Of a stretch of DNA of 64,000 nucleotides, positions 50,577-61,500 are shown in pieces; the first letter of the stretch is position 1; every line of letters starts with the position of its first letter. Source of the DNA: Melanocharis versteri (taxonomy: Eukaryota; Chordata; Aves; Passeriformes; Melanocharitidae); the NCBI GenBank assembly GCA_013397845.1, contig VZTG01006671.1:191373-255372 (forward strand). The letters are read 5' to 3'. The notes beneath the pieces were generated by a model. The model saw only the letters and a list, made by a program, of their open reading frames with translations, did not search any database and was not told the DNA's origin. The translations under genes were made by a program, and so were the position numbers.

Positions 50577-51508
50577 ACTGTAGCAGTACTGTATTTTAAT
50601 ACAGTTCCCCTTTTGAGTCAGCTAGATTGTGTTATTAGAAAAGATGCAGGCTGTGCCTGTCACCGTTCCATGGTTGTAAAGCTCAAGAGCTCATATTGAT
50701 GGATTCATACTGATTTCAGCTGTAATTGGTTACAGATCTCATAAAGGTTGCTGGGATCATCACTATCAAGTGATTGGTGTGATGAGAGTTGTAGTGTGCA
50801 AGACTCTGTGTGTGTTCAGTGCTTACATAAATGTAGTAGTAAAGAAGAGGGAGAAGGCAAGGTGAGAGCCAGAGAAAGAGAGGAGGAGGAGGAGAGAGGA
50901 GAAAGGGAGGCACAGATCCTGACCATACACCGTGCTCCTGGTCAAACCCATGAACCTGGTCCTTTCTGTCCAGTAACATCAGAGCATTGAGTCAGCATCA
51001 TGATCAGCCTTTAGCAGGCTTTGTTTTTCCTCTGTGGTGGATCTTCTGTCTCCTACCCGAGAAGGAGCCCTTTGCAAGGAGCTGACCAGTTGTCTAAATA
51101 GGCTCCAGCCCCTCTTGATTATTTTCTCTTCATCCTCCTGGTGAGGGAGATAGGTGGTCTGGAAAACAGAGGCCAAGGGAAACGGTTCATGCCCAGAGCA
51201 GCTAAGCAAAACTATGCTTTGAGGCCAACTTATTTTTCATAATTTATCTTGTAATGTAAGCCAATGCAGTAGTTTAAGGCAAATTTATTTTAAGCCTTAA
51301 AGGGCAAAGGACTTGTATATTTAACCACAGGCTAAGTCTGACTTAAGTACACTGAAGTCAGCAATGACTGTTACTTCAGTGGCCTCCTATGTCCTGTTAG
51401 GCAAAGTCCTTCTGTTCCTGTAGCCTGTCTTTAGACCCTCCTGACTAATACAACCTTGACAGTGCTCTGGAAAGAAGAAATGGAGCTTGGTTGTGAGTGG
51501 ATGAGTGG
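50577..51508. other. Intergenic sequence with a purine-rich tract
   Basis: It contains a strand-asymmetric GA-rich stretch at about 50841-50912 (agagaggaggaggaggagag). No gene was seen. Confidence 0.7.
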
Positions 51509-52054
51509 TGTCTTGGTTTGAAAAGACAGGAGTCTGCTAAGGAAGGCAGGAGCCTCCCTTGGAAGAGAAAATGCACTCCCCTTCCCTCCGAATTAATATA
51601 ATTCTGAAATTAAGGAGCTTTAAGCAATGATATGAGAAAAAAGAATAACAGTTCTTTATTAATATAAACAACAACAGTACCCACTGACAGAGTCAGAATA
51701 CAACCTGACACCCTGTTCAGGGTGGTGGTAGCCGTCCAGATGAAATGGTTCTCTGAAGCGCTGATCAGGTAGAAGGAAAGATCCTGATGGTCCAGTGAAA
51801 AGCTCCTGTCCTCTGGATATCCAGGAGCAGGAGCTAGCTGTAGTGTCCCAGAGTCCACCTTATATTCAGGTGGGAATGCTTGGCTCCTCCCCCCTGGGTG
51901 GAGCCTCTTACAATGGGATGAGATGACTCATGAGTCATGTGGTGAGTTCTTAATGGTCCATTAGCAGAGATAATGGGCCCCCGGATAGCAGGAGATAACA
52001 GTGCCTCAGGCTGTGGAGATGGTGATAGAATAAACCTATTTTTAACCTAGGACA
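51509..52054 (-). mobile_element. Solo LTR of an avian endogenous retrovirus
   Basis: A 546-bp element bounded by TGTC...GACA short inverted ends (tgtcttgg at the left, cctaggaca at the right). It is flanked by a 4-bp direct repeat gtgg at 51505-51508 and 52055-52058. Read on the minus strand it has a TATA-like box (tgaatataagg, near 51860) and a polyadenylation signal AATAAA (51660-51655) in the right order for U3-R-U5. No gag, pol or env sequence is adjacent, so it is a solo LTR left by recombination. The left end resembles LTRs abundant in songbirds, from memory; the exact family is not assigned. It encodes nothing. Confidence 0.88.
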
Positions 52055-55000
52055 GTGGTTATTTGTGACAGCTGAACATGTACCAATGCAGTGAGTGCCC
52101 CTGCGTGGCCATTTCTAGTGTGTGTTGGGCACTGAGTTACGCCCTGAGCGAAGGGTTGGTCACTCAGCCCCAGCACCGACCTCAGCCAGCCTGCTGAGGG
52201 CTCTGAAAGGCTGCCAGGAGAAACGGCAAAGAGGAAAGGATGCCTGAAGTATTTGCCTTCTCGTTACTCCGGATCACTCAAGGCTCCTGCAGGCTGGATT
52301 TAACCAGCTTGCAGAGGTTGTGCTCACAGCCCAGAGTGTCCTGGAGTGCTGTGCTGCTCCTTTGGCCAGGCCTGTTCCTAAAGGCAGACAGGGGCTCACA
52401 GCAGTGACAGCCTCCTCTGTAGCACACCTCAAGGACAAAACCTGATGAAGTGGGAGAGGTACATTTTAAACCTTCTTTTGCCCAGGGTTAAACCTTATTT
52501 AATCCTCCTTTAGCCCTTCTGATCCACCTCTTCCAATTTCATACTGGAAGACAACTTAGGGTAAGGGAAGGGGATTCTTCAGCTCTCCTGTTGAAGCTGC
52601 CTGGGCCAGAAGGAACATAACTCGTGCCACAGAAGGCATTCCCTTGTTTTCCAACGGTGTTAAAACTCTACGCATATTTTACTCTGTGTGTCTTTAATGC
52701 AAAATTCAGAAGCTGTCAAGTTACACGGGGTTTGTGTCTTGTCTTCTTGGATCCTGGTATCTGTAACTCATCCAGCTTGAACTGTAGGTAGCTAAGTGGT
52801 TTGCTGGATGTGGCCCTAAATATTTCTTCTGCTCAAAATATGAAGTGTCACCTTGCTATTAATGGAGCATGTTCTCTGATAGGGCCATTCCTCTTCATAG
52901 TTGTCTAATACCAATTCCAGGCTATTTAAATGAAGTTACATGGATATGCATGGCAAATACATCCATTTAAAACCAGTCAGTAACTGTGCCAGCACAGCCT
53001 CTGGTGGTTTAGGGATCTGAAAAGGTAGCTAAGCTATGAACTTAAAGAAGGTAAAAGAAAATATTATTATTAAGAGCCAGTAAAGGAGCTACATTTTCTG
53101 CTTTTGTGTTAGAGATTCTTTCCTGCAGCTCTTGCAGAAGCAGTGGGACAGACCATCCCCACTAAATCATTCCTTTGAGCATATATTGGGTTTGAGCTGT
53201 TATCCAGTGAGAGAGAGCAGGATGTTGTGGATTGGAACCATTTCATACTGACTCTGTGTGCACTGAGAACTCAGTCCTGAGACAGGGAGACACTTCGATT
53301 GTTCTTTTTCCTGTGCTAGTAGATCACTGTAGAAGCAGCACTTAGCAGCTACTTAAATAAATTAGAAAAATCGTGAACATCGTTTATGGCTTTTAAATGC
53401 AATATTTAATTTTTAAAAAGTTCTGTGTCCAGAGCCTAGGACTATTGCAGACTTCAATAAATTAGCATTCCTTGATAAATGTGCCTTGAGCTGTTTCTTA
53501 GGCTGTTGTCATTCTGCCCTTGGCTGACATGCATGTCCTTCAGTTTCCTGTAAGGAATGGCATTTTATTTCTTGTTTTGTCAGTTTTCAGGATCCCAAGA
53601 TCTTTGATTATTTGAACCTTGGAATTTTGAAACACAGTGTCACCTTTGCCATTATAGGGCTTTGTTGAAAATTTCATATTTCTCAGAAAAACTGTGCTGG
53701 CACCTATCCAACAATCAGAGAGAAGAGATTCACAGTAATATGGATATTAATAGAAGAGTTTGCAATAGTTTTAAGAATGCCTTTTTACCCTGCAGTGAAT
53801 TACACATCTTTGTTCTGCTCCCTTAAAACTCCTTACTTCTCTGCTTCCTGTTGTACCTATCCATTACGACTAATGAGCTCTTTTATATTTATCCTTAATT
53901 TCATCAGGGTAAGGAGGGTGCAGGCTGTGGGAACAACTGAAGTGTTTTGTCTTCCATATGCAATGTGGAATCCCAATACAGGATCCTTCCTGCTCCCGAA
54001 TGTGGTTGCTGAGCCCTGACAATGAACACTATTTCCAGTTCTGCACATATCCTAGCAAAAAGTATGGCCTGTTCCAGTGGTGAAGGCATAAATTTGTTTT
54101 ATGAGTGCGTTACACAAAACACCACAAGCTAGTAGATTCTGATTTTTATTTGGTGGTAATCTTGATCAATAGCAGCTAAACCATTTACAGAAGAAAAATT
54201 AATGGAAAGAAAATTTCACATTTATATTCCAGCTGTGCAAAGGGATCTTGGGCTTTCCCCCATTCTCTCCTCCCAGAGCTTGTCAGCAGTAGGAATTCAT
54301 AGTAATAAAAGCCAGACTTATTTCCAGTGCAGGTGTTTCTGGAGTGATTGTAATCTTTTTGATTAACTGCATCTGCAAGAGATCTCATCATTACAAGCAA
54401 AGCAGAAGTTATGAAGGAAGGTGCCCCTAAAGTAGCGAGCTGGCAATTAAAATGATATGATATGCTTTGGCACATGGGATTGGATGGGAATTTTGGAAAT
54501 ACATAAAGGTAGGTCTGAAGATGTCATTATGCCACCAAAATCTTTGAAGCCTGCAGCAACATAATGGGTTGGCAAAGGCAAAGGAGCCCAATGTGATTAG
54601 GTAGTGCTGAAATCCAGCTTTTGGAGATTAAGCTGCATTAGTAAGATCAGGGGCCCTTATCAAACTGAGTCCCAGCAGATTGCCCTAAGTCATCAGGGAA
54701 ATGGCTGCAGAAAAGTGCTGATTTTGTCAAAATAGCATTTCACTGTTTGTGAAAGTTTCTAAGATGACAGCCTTGGAGGCTGGGGTCTGGTTTCCTCATG
54801 CCAAGCAGCAACATAAGGTTTGGGAACATTACAAACGGAGTGGTCTCACTCTGTATTTGGAACAACAAGATTTAATTGAAAGGGCAATTGATTAACAGTT
54901 GCTAATCAAGGCCACATTTTCTTCTAGCCTCTCAGTCGAGGCATGTGAAGTATTTATAAATGGTTGTCATTCCAAGCTGAAGTTTTAGAGACAGCAGGGT

Positions 55001-56741
55001 AAATTTGCACATGTAAAATGCATGTGCTGTATGCAACCTGCCTGGAGGTTTTCACAGGCTTTACAGCTACAGCCTGAGCAGAGCTGTCACAAAAGGGTGG
55101 GACTGGGAAAGGTGGAGCAAACCTGATGACAGCATTGTCCCCTCCTGCTCACCCTTGCTGCTGCTGGCAGATCTATTTCCAGATCTTTCTTGGTTGCCCA
55201 GAACTGAGATTTCTTTTCGCTGATGCTCATCACCACACTGAGCCCTCCAGCCATAACAGGATATCGCCCCTACAGAAACCACTTGATGTGAGAAGTTACT
55301 TCCATACATCCAGATGCAAAAATGGGTGATTATCCAGGATGTGTGTCAGGTCTTGAACCTCTGAGTGCCAGTCCAAACCCCTGTTTTTGAGATAACCTAC
55401 CCTGCTTCGTGGTGTAAAATCAGCTGACACCTAGATGTGTGGCACAAAGAACTAAACTGCCCTTTCTCAGCCAGAGGCATGGCAATCCTTTGGCTTTCCC
55501 ATCATTGCTTGCAGAGAGACAAATGAAAGGATTCAGTGTCATGCAGCCATGACCCAAAGTCAAAAGGCTGTCTAAGTTGTTACTGGAGGAGATCCAGTCG
55601 TAGGAAGAAAAATTCTTGCCAAATCAGCTAGAGAAAGTTGACTGAAGTATGTTTGAACAGACAGATTGTTCAGCCATCTATGCAGCTGGCTCAGTAGAGG
55701 AAACAGTTATTCCTGGGTAATTGGAAGCAACTATGTGTATATATGCATAAAAAATAATAATATATATTGGACAATCTTTCAAGCTGTCACCGTTTCTCTC
55801 AGTGAGGAGGCTGAATTCCAAGGGTAGTGGGGGGGAGAACTCAAACCCAGAAATCCAGGGTTGGTAGCCTCCCACCCCAATAATCCCCTATATTGTCATA
55901 GGAGCCTGTGGCTCTCGATTGTGCTGTTGTTTGACACACTCCACCCAGCTGTCCCTATTCTATCCTGCCTTAAAAAGCCATACCAAATTTCCTTTGCCTC
56001 ATCATATATCATCAAACAGGGAAAGAGACTTGGTTTAGTGAACCTGGTTGCTAAATCCAGGATGGGATTTCATCAACAGCTGAATATCGATGCAGAACCA
56101 CGGTGCGTACTTGCTAGCAAAACATTTCAAATTCCCCATTCTGCATTAACTTGCATTTTGGGGCTTGGCAGCAGCACCAGATTTTGTATTTTTTTTGGGA
56201 TAACACAAGAAGAAATTCTGTTACTTTTGAAGCATTTACCCTTCCCTGCCAACCTTCTCTGTTGGGCACATGGCAGGACACTGCTGCTCTGGCCCTGGCT
56301 TTTCTAGTGGGGACTGAAGGGTTAAACTGAGCCCCAAGCACTTGTTCTTCCAAAATACCCTGCACTCCTCACTCTCCAGGATTTATGGTCATCTAGTCAC
56401 TTGTTTAAAAGATTATTGGAAAAATATGTAAATGAAAGTTAATAAGTGTAGCAGAGTGGTGTAAAAGCAGACTTATTAGCAACAGGATGCGAGGCTCTGC
56501 ACATGCTACATTTCTGTTGCTGGAAACACCATCAAAGAGCTTTCCAAGACTGCAAGGCCCAGATGGATTTTACATCTTTATGCACCAGCCCTGAGCCAAA
56601 GCTGAATTCACAGGTGAAGCTGACACCACAGCACATGGGGAGGTGTCTGGGTTGTGTGTCTATCCCTCACCCCGGCTGCAGTTTTGGCTCCTGGGAGAAG
56701 TGGGGGGTCTCCTCAGAAAAGTGGTTTTGGGTAGAGCTTTG
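52055..56741. other. Intergenic sequence, no gene seen
   Basis: Unique-looking. The AT-rich stretch around 54.86-54.99 kb has a dense set of homeobox-like TAAT/ATTA and CTAATCAA motifs. The 148-codon plus frame at 55861-56307 has no recognisable domain. No RNA gene was seen. Confidence 0.65.
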
Positions 56742-56749
56742 CTAATAAT

Positions 56750-56795
<46 letters not shown>
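56742..56795. repeat. (AAT)n microsatellite
   Basis: About 17 AAT units with one interruption (aataattaataat) near 56752-56758. It encodes the poly-Asn and poly-Leu strings in the overlapping frames. Confidence 0.97.
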
Positions 56796-58407
56796 TTAAA
56801 AAATCGGTGCAAAGGACAGCTTTGCTTCTGTGTTGGGAATTTAATGAGGCTTTGGCCTTCAGGCTGAAAATACACATCACAGCTATTCTTTTTCCAGGCC
56901 CACTGGAACTTTTCCCCCTCTAGAAGTTAAACATCTTCTGCCAGCAGCCCACAGGGCAGAGCATTAACTGTGTGCTTTTCTTCCTTTGCTGGCAAAGAAG
57001 CTGTAGACTTAAATAGCAAAACACAAGTGCCACAAACCCCATCTGCTTTCAGTGCCCACGGGAATCATGGCAAGGGATTCTCTGGCAGCTGGGGACAGTG
57101 GCCACCTCTCTGAGCAGCAGGACGTGGAGCAGAAAGAGCAGAAAGCCATTTTCCCCAGGGTATCTGCTGGCCCTATTTCAGGTTCTGCTCTCCTGAGGGA
57201 GCAATCCTCCATCTGTGTAACTGATGGACAGATCTCACAGACACAATATTCCATGCTGAGAACCCAAGGCAGGTCTGTGGGTATACTCAGGCTTTCGGGA
57301 AAAGGTCCATATGGCAAAATTTGGGAATTATTATCATTTCAGTGTCAAACAGTTAGGTGTGCTTGAACTCTACTCTGCAGAACCCCTCTTAGATTCCAAA
57401 ACAGAGGCTGTCAGCACACCAGACTGGATTCTGTAGCCTAGAGGTGTAGCCAGAGGCCCCACTAAATTCCCTGTCTGGACTGGTATTTGCTCTCCGATTG
57501 CCCAAACACCACTGATCCCTTTTGCATGGGGAGCAGAGTGTTTGGGCTGCTGCAGAATTGAGCTCTGCCCTGCTCTGTCTGCTGGGAGGCCCCAGCTCTC
57601 CAGCAGGCCCCGTGCCCAGATCCACGAGCGCTCCAGGGATCCTGCTGCTCACATCCATCCTCCTGATCAGGAACCAGATGGGCGTGTTCAAGACACCTTC
57701 AATCCTCTCTTTGGAAACCTCGAGCTGAGAGAGCCCTTACAAAAATAAGCCCTCAAACAATAACAACAAAACCAGCATGTGACTAAAAGCTGGAGCGAGG
57801 CACTGCCAGGATTTCTCTTGGCAACCCGTCGCTCTAAGAATCCGCCTGTTGCCACACTTGTGCAAGGCACATTATTGAACATTTCCTGACTATTTGCCCA
57901 GGATGCTGTAAATGCTGTCCAAATAGCAGGGTCTCGCCTGCTGCTTTGATACATCTGGCTAAATTGCATTAAGCAGCACGCCAGAGGCTGATGGAGTCCC
58001 CACAGGACGTGCTCCGTCTGTCAGGCTCTCCAAAGAGCTCGGGTGATGAATGATAGTGCTAACATTAAACAGCCTGCCCGTGATGTTTTTCAAGTGTCCC
58101 TCCCCAGCAGCTCGCCTGCTGCCCTGTCTTCCAGGAGATAACCCAGCACAACAGAACATTACCTCATTAAACAAGCTGGCTCTAATTAAAAACAGGCAGG
58201 GCATCACCTCCCCTGTGTCAGCCTGAAGGGACCACTCTGCCATTGAAATTCCTCTTTGGAAGATTAATATCCATACACGTCGCGAAGAGTGACGCTCTTA
58301 GAAGCAGTCAGTTCAGAGCCAATATCAGATGCGATGAAAGCAAGCATCAACAACAAAAATTGTGATCGTGGGGGCTTCAGATGTTCGTGCCATGCTCTGA
58401 GAGGGTT
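56796..58407. other. Intergenic sequence, possible regulatory block at its right end
   Basis: No supported gene. From about 57.85 to 58.36 kb the sequence is dense in short AT-core motifs (ctaattaaaaac, acattaaac, attaat) set in non-repetitive, moderately GC DNA. That is the texture often seen in conserved noncoding elements, but conservation cannot be judged here. Confidence 0.5.
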
Positions 58408-58439
58408 GTGTGGATGTGTGTGTGTGTGTGCGTGTGTGA
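58408..58439. repeat. (TG)n microsatellite
   Basis: An imperfect TG repeat on the plus strand, ggatgtgtgtgtgtgtgtgc then gtgtgtga. Confidence 0.93.
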
Positions 58440-58566
58440 GGGGTCTCTCCATCCCCAGCTTAGAAGAAATGGAGAGATGTGATTTTGTGCAAATCCCGTA
58501 TTAATACCAACCACACATATTGTTTAGGCCGAGGTTCTCTATCACTACACTATACCTGTATGAATA

Positions 58567-58589
58567 CATATATATATATATGTATATAT
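58567..58589. repeat. (TA)n microsatellite
   Basis: An AT dinucleotide run, interrupted once (atatatgtatata), about 130 bp from the TG array. Confidence 0.93.
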
Positions 58590-61500
58590 TTTCACAGGAC
58601 ACTCACAGCAGAGACTTCTACAAACATCCTGCCACATCGCCTCCTCTGTTCCTCCCATTACTCTGAGTTTCAGGGTAAAGAAAGGCCAGGTAGGAGATGC
58701 ATTTGGCTGGCCCCTGAATGGATGGAAAGGAAAAGGGGAAAATGAATCATATCCATGAACTCAGAGCTCACTTTTCATGGCACTCAGGTTTTTCTTCCCT
58801 GATGGCTCTCTGGTTTATTTTAAGGCAAAGGTTTTAAGTTCAAAAATGACTTAATTTGGAATAATTTGAAGCAAGCCAGTAGCCTTATTTAAGTCACTTA
58901 CTACTTAGTTTGGCTTTTGTTCCTACAGAACATTTGACACAGAGCACTGCCATGATTTATGCAGAATTCCCATTGCAGGAGTGGCCTGACACATTGGAAG
59001 TACTTTTACTTCAGAATTTTTCTGCCAGTTCCTGACTGGCAAATCTAACCCTTGTTTGGATTGTGTGTTCAGTTCATACTGAAGTGGTCAGTGGCAGAGA
59101 TATGAATACCTATGGATCAACACTTCTTTCAGGTCCAGAAGCATCATGTTTTAAGAACAGCCTTTTAAAAGAATATTTTCTAACCTTAAACTGGTGCAAT
59201 CTGATTGACAGTTTCCCAGTTGCTCAAATTACAATTGTTTGAACTTACTATGATTTGTGTACTTAACTGTCATTTTTTTTCTTTAATTGATAAGATGATC
59301 CCTGAAGTCACAAAAAGCTGGCTTAACTGCCCTCTGGACTGGAAAACCAGCACAAAAGATGGATTTTAAGTTGTCAAACATCATGTAAATAGTCAAATGT
59401 GGTTGCTCCAGGGTAGAAAAGCTCAATAGGGTTGTTCGGAGGAGCACTGTAGGGGGGAAAGTGCTTAAATACTTATAGTAAATTTTGAACTTAAACTCTT
59501 TGGTTTAAAATAAACCAGAGAGCCACCAGGGAAGAAAAATGGTGACTTAATTAGACCTAATCTGTGACCTGAAGAAATGGCTGTCTGAAATGCAGGTGAC
59601 ATAGGCATCAGTGTTAGGTCATGGTGCCACCTGCACTTTGGCACTATTTAGTGAAGATTGCTGTACAAAAAGCCATGTGCTTGGTCAAGGTGGGGACACA
59701 TTGCAGCTTAATTAGCTGGTGTTTTGGACAAAACAGCCAGAACCACTCAGTATGATCTGTAATTTCGTCACACATCTACTGGAAACAGGTACCCTGGAAG
59801 AAGGATTCTCATCCTCTGTGCCTGTCTCTCCCCCAGGAAATGTTTGGCTCAGAACCTAAGCGACGGAATTGAGATTTAAAACTGAAACATCAGACTTAAT
59901 GCTCACCTTAGTGTGCATGTGGGAGCAGGAGAATGGATTTCATAAGGAAGAGCCAATTTGGATCCTTGCCCAAATCTTAGTCCCCAGTATCAAGGCTCAA
60001 GAACCATCAGGTGCAATAATAAAGAAAAAAAAGGTTTCTTATTTCTGTTCTCCAATATCTATTTCCTGCCAGTGTTCAAAGTGAGGCTGTCAGGTACTCC
60101 AAGAACATCTGTTTTCTAGCAAGACCCAAAGGATCAGGAAGATATTCTCCTGATATCTTTTTATCAGGAGATCATCAGTCCAGTTACGGAAGGTCATTTG
60201 GAGAGGACAGGCAGCCCTAGCAAGGCTGGCAGACCCTTGAGGTGCTTTAGTCAGGAGTCACAGCAAAATTTCACTGGGTTCTTGAACCTTACAGCTCCAC
60301 ACGGACTCCCACCCCTCCATTTATAGTGGTGTTCAGACTTGCAGTCAAATTCTTTTAATTCATAAAGCATTCATGTTGTTATGAGTGTGATCTGGAACTC
60401 TTCACGATGCTTTAAAGCGTAACAGGTTTAAAAAACAAAACAAACCCAGGCAATAAATGGCTTTTTCAGTTGGCTTTTTGAATAATCTGCAGTAGTAATA
60501 AAATCAAAGAGGAAATAATAAAATCCAATATTCACACACGTTATTAACAAAGTGGAAATGGCTTTTAAAAACTCTCTACCTCCCTCTGTGCTGTATCCTT
60601 GGGAGTTCCTTAAGGGGTCCCTTAAGGGATGTAAGTGGCAAAAGTTGTGGTAGAGCAGAGCTGGCTTCTCTTCTTCACTGGCAAGACCCTCACCTCCATC
60701 CTAAAACTCGCTGGTTCCATATTCTCACCCTTCCACACAAGGAGATAACTGTAAATTAAACTGACACAAGGGGATAATTGCAAATGAAGTTGCTTGCTCC
60801 TGTGGAAATTGCTAAAGGAGAGGGTAGAATTTGCTGATCTCTGAGTGTTTGAGCAGATCAGTTTGTTTGGCACTATAAATGTCACATTTTACATGCCCGT
60901 CCCTTGGAAATGTGTGCCTCTACTTTGCAAATTCACCTGGAGTTAATGGTAAGCTGTTGCTCTTCTCTTCCATTCTGTAGCCATAATAATCATGAGGCCG
61001 TGATATGCCAATTCTTAAAACATCCTTTCTCCCTTCTCAAAACTAGGTCATCTTTCACCATTTTGCTGTCTTACATTCTAAAATTCAATGGAAACTTTCG
61101 ATCAAGACGTTGTCTCTTCTTTCCTTCGTCAACTCCTCTAGCAGACGAAATATTTTCTCTTAGTAACGGAATAGAGTGCCAAAGGGCAGTCCTTCAGTGT
61201 GCCATTTTCCAAGCTGAGGGCTAGCACAGTATTCTGGCACGTCCTCGTTGTGCACAAGGAGGTGTGATAAGATGGAGAAGGATGAAGCAAAGCAAATGTT
61301 GCCTGACAAATGTTCCTTGGGAGCAGGACAAGGAGGATGCTCCACCCTACAAAGAGCACTTTGGCAAGCCATAGCAGGTGGTAGGACGTGCCATTTAGCT
61401 CCATCCTGACAAAAGCAGATGCTGGGCACATCTAACTTCCCAATGCACCAGGAGACAGTGTTTCTACAGCTCTCCTTGCTTCACTCATCAAGGTAATTGG

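Noticed and set aside
51610..51858. 82-codon minus frame inside the LTR, considered as a viral gene remnant
   Set aside because: It lies entirely in the LTR regulatory sequence and resembles no retroviral protein.
55861..56307. 148-codon plus-strand open frame
   Set aside because: No domain or family resemblance; isolated in noncoding sequence.
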